This document shows positions 1 to 5,624 of a stretch of 5,624 nt of DNA, piece by piece. A program made the translations under genes and the position numbers. Below the pieces are notes generated by a model. That model saw nothing but the letters and a program-made list of their open reading frames with translations. It did no database searches and was not told the origin of the DNA. Each line of letters starts with the position of its first letter. Within the stretch, counting starts at the first letter, position 1. Source of the DNA: Clostridiales bacterium (GTDB lineage Bacteria > Bacillota > Clostridia > Christensenellales > Pumilibacteraceae); assembly GCA_029069015.1 (NCBI GenBank), contig JAIEBL010000257.1:1-5624 (forward strand). The letters run 5' to 3'.

Positions 1-1866
1 AAGAGCACTTCGATGAACTTCTTGACGGCGCTCGGCCTTTCGGGCCGCAACCTTGCCACGAAGAAGGGCAGAACGGCGCTCGTGTCGTTTGCCGGCTCGA
101 TCGGCATTATCGGCATTGCGCTCGTGCTTTCCATCTCCAACGGGTTTACGAAGTATATCGATAAACTGCAAACGGATACGCTCGCGGGCTTCCCGATACA
201 GGTAACGCAACAGACGGTGGACATCGCGTCACTTACGAGCATGGTAGGCGGGAGCGGCGAAAAACACGAAGAGTTCCCGACAAGCGGCAAAGTGGAAATC
301 TACACGCAAAGCATTTCCACCATGCTGTACTACAACGATATCTCCGACGATTACATTTCGTATATCAAGAATATGGATTCGTCCTGGTCGAAAGCGATCG
401 CCTACACCAATTCGGTGGATATGTTCGTTCTACGAAAAAACCGAACCGGCAAGGCGGAAATCATAGGCGGCGAAACGGCGTCCCTCATGGGGTCGACATC
501 CGTGTGGCAGGAAATGCTGCCGACCGCCGAATACATGGGAGAGCAGTATTCGGTCATGGCGGGGAAGATGCCCACCGAAAAGAACGAACTTGCCATCGTC
601 ATCGATAAGAACAACCGAATTTCTACGAGCGTACTCGACGCATTGAGGCTACACTACCAAACGGACGAAAAAAGTAAACTCGATTTGGAAAAGCTGATCC
701 CGAATACGGGCGAGCCCGATTTTCTGATCGTTGCCAACGACAATCTGTATCCCGACGGCACGTATAAGAATTATTCTTCCGCCGATTACGCCGACGAACT
801 CGACACGCTCTTTACGACGGAGGGGGAAGCGGGGCAGAAGAACATACCGCTCAAAATCGTTGGGGTTCTGCGTATCAACAAGGGCATTCCTCTCGAAATG
901 TTCAATTGCGGCATCGTGTATACGCCCGCGCTCACGCAAGCCGTTCTGGAAATGAACGGTGAGTCTGCTATCGTGCAAACCCAAAAAGAACAGTGCGAGA
1001 TTCCGCTCGGCGAAGGCAGACGCGTTTGGGATAACCGTACGTTCTACGACGTTGCGGGATTAACGCCGACGATCATCGAAACCGAAAAGAACATCGCCGC
1101 ATTCGAGGCGCAAGCGGGTATGACGCTCGAAGAACTTTTGAAAAACAACCCGTCGCTTACAGGGACGCCGTTTGAAGCAAACGCCGAGATGATTATAGAG
1201 TTTGCCAAAACACGCGACATTCTCAAAAAGCGTATTGCGTACTACGAAAACCGCGCGTTGGAAAGCTTGGGTGCAGCTTCCAGAGCATCTTCCATTTTCA
1301 TCTATCCCAAAGATTTCGAGAGCAAAAAGAAAATCAACAACTACCTCGATGACTGGAATAAAAAGTATCCCGAAAAGAAAGTGATGTACACCGACGCGAG
1401 CGAACTATTGGCATCCACTATGGGCAACATGGTCAATATTATTTCCTACGTCCTTATCGCCTTTGCCGCCGTGTCGCTTATCGTGTCGTCGATCATGATC
1501 GCCATTATCACGTATTCGTCGGTCATCGAGCGCACCAAAGAAATCGGCGTTCTTCGCAGTATCGGCGCGAGAAAGAAAGACATTTCACGCGTGTTCAATG
1601 CCGAAACGGTTTTGATAGGTTTTATCGCGGGACTTATAGGCGTGTTTATCGCCTTCCTTCTGACGTTCCCGATCAACGCCATTATCGGCGCGGTCATCGA
1701 CGCGAACGGCGGCGGCTCGCTCGGCATCGGCAATCTTGCAAGCTTAAGCCCCGTCCACGCTCTCGTCCTCGTTTGCATCTCCATCGTGCTCACGCTCATT
1801 TCGGGCTTTATCCCCTCGCGCATCGCGGCAAAAAAAGACCCCGTCACGGCACTGCGCACGGAGTAG
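1..1866 (+). CDS. ABC transporter permease of the FtsX/MacB type, 5'-truncated by the window edge; probably the C-terminal part of an ATPase-permease fusion
   Basis: The frame is open from base 1 (K-S-T-S before the first Met at 13), so this is a partial gene. The Met at 13 is probably internal. Numbering from that Met, a first membrane helix spans about 22-44, preceded by a KKGRT motif and containing GSIGIIGIAL. This block is typical of Firmicutes proteins in which an N-terminal ABC ATPase is fused to the permease. A large extracytoplasmic domain of about 425 residues follows, with only two cysteines (C299, C328). Three more helices lie at about 474-502, 531-560 and 579-600. The FtsX signature ERTKEIGVLRSIGA is at 506-519, and the C-terminal motif DPVTALR is close to the end. 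Known for the family: MacB-like proteins do not form a classical channel but transmit ATPase motion to the outside for export of peptides, antibiotics or lipoproteins, or for signalling. The substrate here cannot be told. The ATPase domain itself is not in view, so the fusion is an inference. Confidence 0.9.
   Translation, partial: KSTSMNFLTALGLSGRNLATKKGRTALVSFAGSIGIIGIALVLSISNGFTKYIDKLQTDTLAGFPIQVTQQTVDIASLTSMVGGSGEKHEEFPTSGKVEIYTQSISTMLYYNDISDDYISYIKNMDSSWSKAIAYTNSVDMFVLRKNRTGKAEIIGGETASLMGSTSVWQEMLPTAEYMGEQYSVMAGKMPTEKNELAIVIDKNNRISTSVLDALRLHYQTDEKSKLDLEKLIPNTGEPDFLIVANDNLYPDGTYKNYSSADYADELDTLFTTEGEAGQKNIPLKIVGVLRINKGIPLEMFNCGIVYTPALTQAVLEMNGESAIVQTQKEQCEIPLGEGRRVWDNRTFYDVAGLTPTIIETEKNIAAFEAQAGMTLEELLKNNPSLTGTPFEANAEMIIEFAKTRDILKKRIAYYENRALESLGAASRASSIFIYPKDFESKKKINNYLDDWNKKYPEKKVMYTDASELLASTMGNMVNIISYVLIAFAAVSLIVSSIMIAIITYSSVIERTKEIGVLRSIGARKKDISRVFNAETVLIGFIAGLIGVFIAFLLTFPINAIIGAVIDANGGGSLGIGNLASLSPVHALVLVCISIVLTLISGFIPSRIAAKKDPVTALRTE
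1860..1863 (+). promoter_or_regulatory. Ribosome binding site of the small membrane protein
   Basis: GGAG overlaps the last codon and stop codon of the permease gene and lies 9 bases before the ATG at 1873. It supports that start and suggests translational coupling with the permease. Confidence 0.6.
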
Positions 1867-1872
1867 TCTTTT

Positions 1873-2295
1873 ATGACGAAAGGCGACAAAAAAGATTTAC
1901 TGATCAATATTGGTCTGTTGCTGGTAAGCCTAGCGGTTACCGTTACATCCTTTTGCATCTATTATCTCGTTAAACCTCGAAATACAACGGCCATCATCGT
2001 TCTCTGCGCCGTCGACCTTCTTTATACCCTTATCAGCACGTGCATTTTCTTTAAAATCACCTTTTCGAAGAAATGGATACTAAAAGGTTTCTTATTGACA
2101 GTCGGATATATCGCCGCCTTTATACTGGTTGCCGTATTGATAGCCATTTTTACGGGCATACCTAAAATGAATACAGCGATTGCTTTTTTAAAATGGCATT
2201 TTCGGACGTTTGTGTTCTGGGCGTTTTTTACAGGCCCGTCCATGTTTATCGTAATTGCGCTGTTTATGCTATTTTTAGCATACGGTCATTTTTAA
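1873..2295 (+). CDS. Small four-helix integral membrane protein, function unknown
   Basis: A 140-residue protein that I do not recognise as a named family. It has a short charged N-terminus (MTKGDKKD) and four hydrophobic stretches that look like membrane helices, at about 10-32, 38-62, 70-94 and 112-138. The loops between them are short, some positively charged (KITFSKKW at 61-68, KWHFR at 107-111). There is no signal peptidase site, lipobox or soluble domain. The start is supported by GGAG 9 bases upstream and by a gap of only six bases after the permease stop, so the two genes are almost certainly one transcript. By position it could be an accessory or regulatory subunit of the ABC protein, but this is inference from context only. 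Its codons are more A/T-rich than those of the permease, which may simply reflect its Phe/Ile/Leu content. It ends 11 bp from the convergent reductase gene. Confidence 0.75.
   Translation: MTKGDKKDLLINIGLLLVSLAVTVTSFCIYYLVKPRNTTAIIVLCAVDLLYTLISTCIFFKITFSKKWILKGFLLTVGYIAAFILVAVLIAIFTGIPKMNTAIAFLKWHFRTFVFWAFFTGPSMFIVIALFMLFLAYGHF
2265..2293 (+). other. Perfect 7-bp hairpin with a late T-run at the 3' end of the small membrane protein gene
   Basis: TATGCTA (2265-2271), a TTTT loop and TAGCATA (2276-2282) form a perfect but A/T-rich stem inside the last codons. Five T residues follow at 2289-2293, six bases after the stem. The stem is weak (two G:C pairs) and the T-run is displaced, so it is at best an accessory pause or a barrier to 3' exonucleases. 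The stronger hairpin at 2388-2420 is the better terminator candidate. Confidence 0.3.
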
Positions 2296-2306
2296 CGCAA
2301 AGCGAC

Positions 2307-3110
2307 CTATCCGAATATTTTTCCGACTGCACCGTAAAAAGTACGGACGGGAAAAAGGCGGTACAAAAGATTAAACATTTTATACTTGGCGCCCACGATA
2401 TACAGGGCGCCTTTCTTTTTGAGCGCTATGCGGGCAATTTTTTTCGCGGCTTTTTCAACGTTCATGCGTTTATGTTCGCGACTGTCGATTTTTTCCTGCG
2501 CATTCTTTGCTCGGTCGCCGTCCGTATGCTTGATGCGGTTCTTCGTAAAGTTGGTTCTGATATCCCCCGGGCAGATACAAACGACGGGAATACCGCTTGC
2601 TTTCAGTTCCATGCGTAAGCCGAGCGAGAGCATATTGACCGCCGCCTTTGCCGAACAGTATACGTTGCGGTAGGGCAGGGCAAACAGCGCGCACGCCGAA
2701 CTGATATTGACGATCTTGCTGCCGCTTTGCATAGCGGGTAACAGCGCGCGGGTCAAATGCAGAACGGAAAAATAGTCCACTTCGAAAACGTAGCGGATCT
2801 CTTCTTCGGGTAGCTTTTCGGTCGCGCCTGAAATACCTAAACCCGCGTTATTGATGAGCAAATCGATTTTCGGATACTGCTCTAAGATCGCTTGCGCTGT
2901 GCTTTCCACTTGTTCGGGCTTACTGAGGTCGCAGGCAAAAAAAGCGTGCGACGCTTCGCCGTGGTCTTCAAGCATCGGCTCTGTTCGGCTTACGCTTACC
3001 ACGAAATAATCGGCTTTTAAAAGATTCTTTAACAGCTCTTTTCCGATCCCGCTGCTGCCGCCCGTCAAAACCGCCACTTTCTTCTCTCTGTTTTCTTCTT
3101 TTCTACGCAT
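2307..3110 (-). CDS. Short-chain dehydrogenase/reductase (SDR), classical type, NAD(P)-dependent
   Basis: A 267-residue Rossmann-fold oxidoreductase. Motifs seen, numbered from the Met at 3110: dinucleotide-binding TGGSSGIG at 16-23; an Arg at 42 just after the second strand, which in this superfamily usually favours NADP(H); Asp61 after strand 3; NNAG at 87-90; catalytic Ser138, Tyr151 and Lys155 (YCSAK); and PGDI starting at 181. The usual tetrad Asn in the VN motif is Asp112 (EVDYF). The length is normal for classical SDRs. The substrate (carbonyl or alcohol) cannot be inferred. A longer start at 3128 adds six residues, but those codons overlap the -10 box at 3117-3122. The Met at 3110 lies where transcription should begin and gives a normal N-terminal length. 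No ribosome binding site is seen for either start. The gene stands alone on this strand, divergent from the hydrolase-like gene and convergent with the membrane protein gene. Its C-terminal coding region carries the opposite-strand terminator. Confidence 0.92.
   Translation of the reverse strand: MRRKEENREKKVAVLTGGSSGIGKELLKNLLKADYFVVSVSRTEPMLEDHGEASHAFFACDLSKPEQVESTAQAILEQYPKIDLLINNAGLGISGATEKLPEEEIRYVFEVDYFSVLHLTRALLPAMQSGSKIVNISSACALFALPYRNVYCSAKAAVNMLSLGLRMELKASGIPVVCICPGDIRTNFTKNRIKHTDGDRAKNAQEKIDSREHKRMNVEKAAKKIARIALKKKGALYIVGAKYKMFNLLYRLFPVRTFYGAVGKIFG
2388..2420 (+). terminator. Probable intrinsic terminator of the permease-membrane protein operon, inside the convergent SDR gene
   Basis: GGCGCCC (2388-2394) and GGGCGCC (2405-2411) form a perfect 7-bp all-G:C stem with a 10-base loop. 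TTTCTTTTT follows at once (2412-2420). The orientation fits rightward transcription, 92 bases past the stop of the small membrane protein gene. On the other strand the same bases encode the Lys-rich stretch and two Gly-Ala pairs of the SDR (KKKGALYIVGA), so coincidence with coding sequence is possible. The loop is rather large and the T-run is broken by one C. Confidence 0.55.
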
Positions 3111-3116
3111 ATTTTC

Positions 3117-3145
3117 AGTATAACACATCGAACGCCGAAAAACAA
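3117..3145 (-). promoter_or_regulatory. Leftward sigma-70/sigma-A promoter for the SDR gene
   Basis: Reading the minus strand, TTGTTT (3145-3140), a 17-bp spacer and TATACT (3122-3117), with TGT just before the -10 forming an extended -10. The expected start of transcription is about 3110, which coincides with the A of the ATG chosen for the SDR. A second word, TATAAT at 3150-3145 on the same strand, has no good -35 at proper spacing. Confidence 0.55.
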
Positions 3146-3152
3146 TTATAAC

Positions 3153-3181
3153 TTGACAAAAGAATGAAAAAGCGGTACAAT
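3153..3181 (+). promoter_or_regulatory. Rightward sigma-70/sigma-A promoter for the hydrolase-like gene
   Basis: A consensus TTGACA (3153-3158), an ideal 17-bp spacer and TACAAT (3176-3181), one mismatch from the consensus -10. The predicted start of transcription is about 3188-3189, at the ATG at 3189. The ATG at 3180 overlaps the -10 and so could not be translated from this transcript. The promoter may also serve the signal peptidase gene downstream. Confidence 0.7.
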
Positions 3182-3188
3182 GCTGACT

Positions 3189-4802
3189 ATGGTATTATCG
3201 CCTTTATCATTGTGGAAGAACTACGACCGCAAGGTGATGCCGTTAGACGTCACCGTCATAAAAGAATCCGAAGAGGAAGGCTACTGTGAAAAGCTCGTAT
3301 ATTACAACGGCGAAGTGTCGCCACACGGGTGTACGAGAATTTTTGCCCGTCTTCTGACGCCGAACGAAAAAACGGATACCGTGGTTCTTGTTATGGCTGA
3401 GCAGCACCAAGCTTTGCGTACCGTAGACTGTACGCATTTTTTGCAAAGCGGATATGCGGTGCTTATCGTAGATTATGCAGGCAACGCGTTCGACCACGAC
3501 CGTTTTACGATTTACCCGCGCGCACTTTCCTTTGCCAACTACGACGAAAAAGCTTTGTTTGCGCCCACCGAAACGCCGTTTAAATCGTGCTGGTACGTTT
3601 GGGCAACGGTGGCGATGCGCAGTGTTACGTATTTGGAAGATTGCGGTTTTACCAAAATAGGACTGTTCGGTATCGGATACGGCGGTGCGCAAATGATCAA
3701 ATGCGCCGCTGTCTGTCAAGGTGTTTTGGGTGCGGTCACTCTGTATTCTCCCGGCTTTTTACCGCCCGAAGAAGACGATCCCGCACTGCTTGCCGTGCGC
3801 GTCGGCGTTCATACCGCGGCATACGCGCCCTGTCTGCAAGCACCCGTTCTGATGCTCTGCTGCTCGAATGACACCGACGGCGCACTCGACGATATTTCCG
3901 AATTCTGCGCGCAATCTTCGGGATACGCGATTTACTATGCAGAGCCGAGAATGTCGCGCGGTAAAACGATCCATATCGAAACGAATATCGAATTGTTTTT
4001 CAAAAAGATGTTTGAGGGAACGCTCCAACCTAAATTATATAAAAACGTAGGAATCAAGGCGGCGGGTAGCGAAAACAAAGTATATTATTCGCTGTTGCAA
4101 GGCACGGACAATCCGATTGCAGACGAAGGTCATACGGAAAAATTACAATTTTCGAACGCTATGCTCTACGTTTCGCAGGGCGTAAAAAATCCCACGTACC
4201 GTAACTGGCGGGCAATTCCGCTCGAAAAGGCGGGGGAAAACGACTACTTTGCCTATACGGAAGTGTATTCGTCCGAGAAAATTCTCTATTCGTACGTATG
4301 TCTGGAAAGAGACGGTTTTATTTTCTCGACGCCGATCCTGAAAAAGATACCTTCCACGCTCAACGTAAAAGCCAAGGCAACGGATAAAAAGCGGCTCGTA
4401 TACGACAGCGAAATGCAGATCGACGACTTTTTTACGTCCGACCAAACGATGTATCCCGAAATCAAAACGGGACCGTTCGGCATAGAGGGTATCGCAGCAA
4501 ACACGCTCAATACCTATAAAATAGGAAACGAAGTATACAGCGGCGAAGAAACAGGCACGCTTCAGCTTTTGTTGTATTCGCCTTCCACCCAAAACGTGAC
4601 GATCTCTATCATCGACAGCGAAACGTATTCCACTTATTCTTGCGTAAAACAGGTTTCACCCGAAAACGATTGGTTTAAAATATTGCTAAACGCATCCGAT
4701 ATGAAATCGGCGGACGGCGCGCTTTCGGGTTGGGATAAAGCATTATTCCTGCACATCGGTGCAGAAAACGAAGTACTTGTAAATTCCATTCTTTGGGTGT
4801 AA
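3189..4802 (+). CDS. Alpha/beta-hydrolase-fold protein lacking the nucleophile serine, with a C-terminal beta-rich domain
   Basis: A 537-residue protein with no signal peptide, so probably cytoplasmic. Residues about 55-277 resemble an alpha/beta hydrolase of the acetyl-xylan-esterase/acyl-hydrolase kind: a strand VVLVMAE near 65-71, VLIVDYAG near 91-98, a nucleophile elbow at 161-165, the strand APVLMLCCSNDTD near 218-230 with a candidate acid Asp228, and a candidate His262 before a helix ending FFKKMFEG. The elbow reads GIGYG, so Gly163 sits where the GxSxG serine should be. The HG-type oxyanion motif after the first strand is also not visible (AEQHQAL). Residues about 285-537 are rich in short strands and aromatic residues. 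They end in a W-D-alternating-hydrophobic-ILWV pattern like jelly-roll carbohydrate-binding modules; this resemblance is weak. Two starts are possible, 3180 and 3189. The promoter overlaps the first, so 3189 is chosen. No ribosome binding site is seen. The fold call is fairly sure, the function unknown; it is probably a non-catalytic binding protein, or an enzyme using another residue. Confidence 0.75.
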   Translation: MVLSPLSLWKNYDRKVMPLDVTVIKESEEEGYCEKLVYYNGEVSPHGCTRIFARLLTPNEKTDTVVLVMAEQHQALRTVDCTHFLQSGYAVLIVDYAGNAFDHDRFTIYPRALSFANYDEKALFAPTETPFKSCWYVWATVAMRSVTYLEDCGFTKIGLFGIGYGGAQMIKCAAVCQGVLGAVTLYSPGFLPPEEDDPALLAVRVGVHTAAYAPCLQAPVLMLCCSNDTDGALDDISEFCAQSSGYAIYYAEPRMSRGKTIHIETNIELFFKKMFEGTLQPKLYKNVGIKAAGSENKVYYSLLQGTDNPIADEGHTEKLQFSNAMLYVSQGVKNPTYRNWRAIPLEKAGENDYFAYTEVYSSEKILYSYVCLERDGFIFSTPILKKIPSTLNVKAKATDKKRLVYDSEMQIDDFFTSDQTMYPEIKTGPFGIEGIAANTLNTYKIGNEVYSGEETGTLQLLLYSPSTQNVTISIIDSETYSTYSCVKQVSPENDWFKILLNASDMKSADGALSGWDKALFLHIGAENEVLVNSILWV

Positions 4803-4854
4803 TTTATCGAATCAAATTTTTCGGCGTACCTTTCGGATAAAACGGGTAGAATAA

Positions 4855-4860
4855 AAAGGA
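4855..4860 (+). promoter_or_regulatory. Ribosome binding site of the signal peptidase gene
   Basis: AAAGGA lies 10 bases before the ATG at 4871, slightly long but acceptable spacing. It fixes the start, and it contrasts with the two divergent genes upstream, which lack such a site. Confidence 0.6.
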
Positions 4861-4870
4861 ACGTAAAACA

Positions 4871-5590
4871 ATGAATACAGCCGAATCACAGCCTGCAAAT
4901 AAAAAAAAGAAAGTAAAAAAACAGCCCTGGCAGATCGTGATCAAGGACCGTTTTTTAACCAATGAAAAGCCCGATAATCCGTATATCGTCGCACTTTTGT
5001 ATTTCTTCGTTTTCTTTATGAGCTTTTTACTCGTGTTCGTCTGCTTTTTCCAGCTTTGTGAAGTGCATAAAGAAAGTATGATGGATACGCTCAATAACGG
5101 CGACCACGTTCTGCTTTTAAAAGAAGTATCTTCTTATAAACGCGGCGATATCGTCGTGATCACGAAAGACGTAAAAGTAAATAACGTAACCACAAAAACG
5201 AACATTATAAAACGCGTCATCGGTATTCCGGGCGATACGCTCCGTTTCGTACTCGATAAGGAAAAAAACGACGGAACCGTTATTCTTTATATCAAAAAAG
5301 CAAACGAATCGGAATTTAATCTGTATTACGAACCATACATCAAAGAACCGATGAAAAAAGGAACGGCGGGTTTTCCGAGTGACTTTGCTTTCGATAAAGA
5401 TATCGTGGTTGTAGAAGAACACGTTTTCGTTATGGGGGATAACCGTGCCGTTTCGGAAGACTCACGCGGCAAGGACGGACTTTATCCGATTTCGAGTATT
5501 TACGGAAAGTCCATCATGACGGTTAAAAACGGGTCGGCACTGGAATTTTTACTGAAATTTTTATACCGCGACAATAATTCATTGTATTGA
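4871..5590 (+). CDS. lepB: Signal peptidase I (type I leader peptidase, S26 family)
   Basis: A 239-residue membrane-anchored Ser/Lys protease that cuts signal peptides from secreted proteins on the outer face of the cytoplasmic membrane. It has a Lys-rich cytoplasmic tail (residues 11-17), one membrane helix at about 38-61, then the catalytic domain. Box B is ESMMDTL with nucleophile Ser69. Box C is RGDIVVI at 91-97. Box D is KRVIGIPGD at 114-122 with the general base Lys114. Box E is MGDNR at 188-192 followed by SEDSRG at 195-200 and a final IYGKSI. The length and single anchor match Gram-positive enzymes. The usual Pro of the SMxPT motif is Asp72 (SMMDT); both catalytic residues are intact, so activity is expected. 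The gene follows the hydrolase-like gene by 68 bp on the same strand with no clear terminator between, so they may share a transcript, although this housekeeping gene may have its own promoter. The codons are A/T-rich compared with the permease gene. Confidence 0.95.
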   Translation: MNTAESQPANKKKKVKKQPWQIVIKDRFLTNEKPDNPYIVALLYFFVFFMSFLLVFVCFFQLCEVHKESMMDTLNNGDHVLLLKEVSSYKRGDIVVITKDVKVNNVTTKTNIIKRVIGIPGDTLRFVLDKEKNDGTVILYIKKANESEFNLYYEPYIKEPMKKGTAGFPSDFAFDKDIVVVEEHVFVMGDNRAVSEDSRGKDGLYPISSIYGKSIMTVKNGSALEFLLKFLYRDNNSLY

Positions 5591-5597
5591 TTTTTTT
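5571..5597 (+). terminator. Weak candidate terminator at the end of the signal peptidase gene
   Basis: ACAAT (5571-5575), a 5-base loop and ATTGT (5581-5585) form a short A/T-rich stem overlapping the last codons, followed after five bases by seven T residues (5591-5597). The T-run is convincing but the stem is weak. The rest of the window, to 5624, is A/T-rich and shows nothing more. Confidence 0.3.
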
Positions 5598-5624
5598 ATA
5601 TTTATTTACTAAGTTCTCATATCC

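Noticed and set aside
1446..1958. 170-codon minus-strand open frame opposite the permease C-terminus
   Set aside because: It is antisense to the well-recognised FtsX domain, matches no family I recognise and has no visible start signals. It is a shadow frame.
2193..2618. 141-codon plus-strand open frame across the membrane protein end and the SDR gene
   Set aside because: It overlaps two supported genes, crosses the predicted terminator, and its translation shows no recognisable domain.
3145..3150. Minus-strand TATAAT as the main SDR promoter
   Set aside because: The -10 is perfect, but the sequence 16-18 bp upstream has only T-rich words poorly matching a -35. The TTGTTT-N17-TGT-TATACT pair further down is better supported.
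3180..3182. ATG at 3180 as the start of the hydrolase-like gene
   Set aside because: It lies across the -10 box of the consensus promoter and has no ribosome binding site; the in-frame ATG at 3189 fits the predicted transcript start better. The difference is three residues only.
4847..4852. TAGAAT as a -10 box for the signal peptidase gene
   Set aside because: No acceptable -35 lies 16-18 bp upstream, and transcription from it would start at about the ribosome binding site itself.
4803..4870. A terminator between the hydrolase-like gene and the signal peptidase gene
   Set aside because: Only a 4-bp imperfect CGAA/TTCG pairing is seen around 4808-4823, without a proper stem and T-run.
1..5624. 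CRISPR array, tRNA, transposon ends, long repeats or phage genes
   Set aside because: Reading both strands showed no spaced direct repeats, tRNA-like folds, terminal inverted repeats or recombinase motifs. Nearly all bases are covered by five ordinary coding genes.

Overview
The window holds five protein-coding genes on about 5.6 kb, with almost no non-coding space. I see no rRNA, tRNA, CRISPR array, insertion sequence or phage gene. The gene families suggest a Gram-positive, Clostridia-like bacterium, probably an uncultured gut-type lineage. The evidence is the Firmicutes-style FtsX/MacB permease that reads as the C-terminal part of an ATPase-permease fusion, a Gram-positive-type signal peptidase I with one N-terminal membrane anchor, and good sigma-70/sigma-A promoter words. 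Base composition is moderate: the first gene is richer in G+C, while the small membrane protein and the signal peptidase are more A+T-rich. The lineage is an inference.

Layout. (1) Positions 1-1866 (+) encode the permease part of an ABC exporter-type protein. Its reading frame is open to the left edge, so its start, and probably its ATPase domain, lie outside the window. (2) Positions 1873-2295 (+) encode a four-helix membrane protein of unknown function, six bases after the permease stop and almost certainly co-transcribed with it. (3) Positions 2307-3110 (-) encode a classical short-chain dehydrogenase/reductase, convergent with gene 2 and only 11 bp from it. A GC-rich hairpin plus T-run oriented to stop the rightward operon lies inside the 3' coding end of this gene. 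(4) Positions 3189-4802 (+) encode an alpha/beta-hydrolase-like protein with a C-terminal beta-rich domain. Its nucleophile-elbow serine is replaced by glycine. (5) Positions 4871-5590 (+) encode signal peptidase I, 68 bp downstream and in the same direction.

The reductase and the hydrolase-like gene are divergent. They share a 78-bp region with two back-to-back promoters whose -35 boxes are only 7 bp apart. In each case the -10 box ends 6-7 bases before an in-frame ATG, so both messages may be leaderless. The reductase and hydrolase-like genes may therefore be regulated together, but nothing in the sequence shows a shared pathway. I do not see a clearly new multi-gene system. The most notable points are the catalytically degenerate hydrolase, the paired leaderless-looking promoters and the terminator embedded in a convergent gene.
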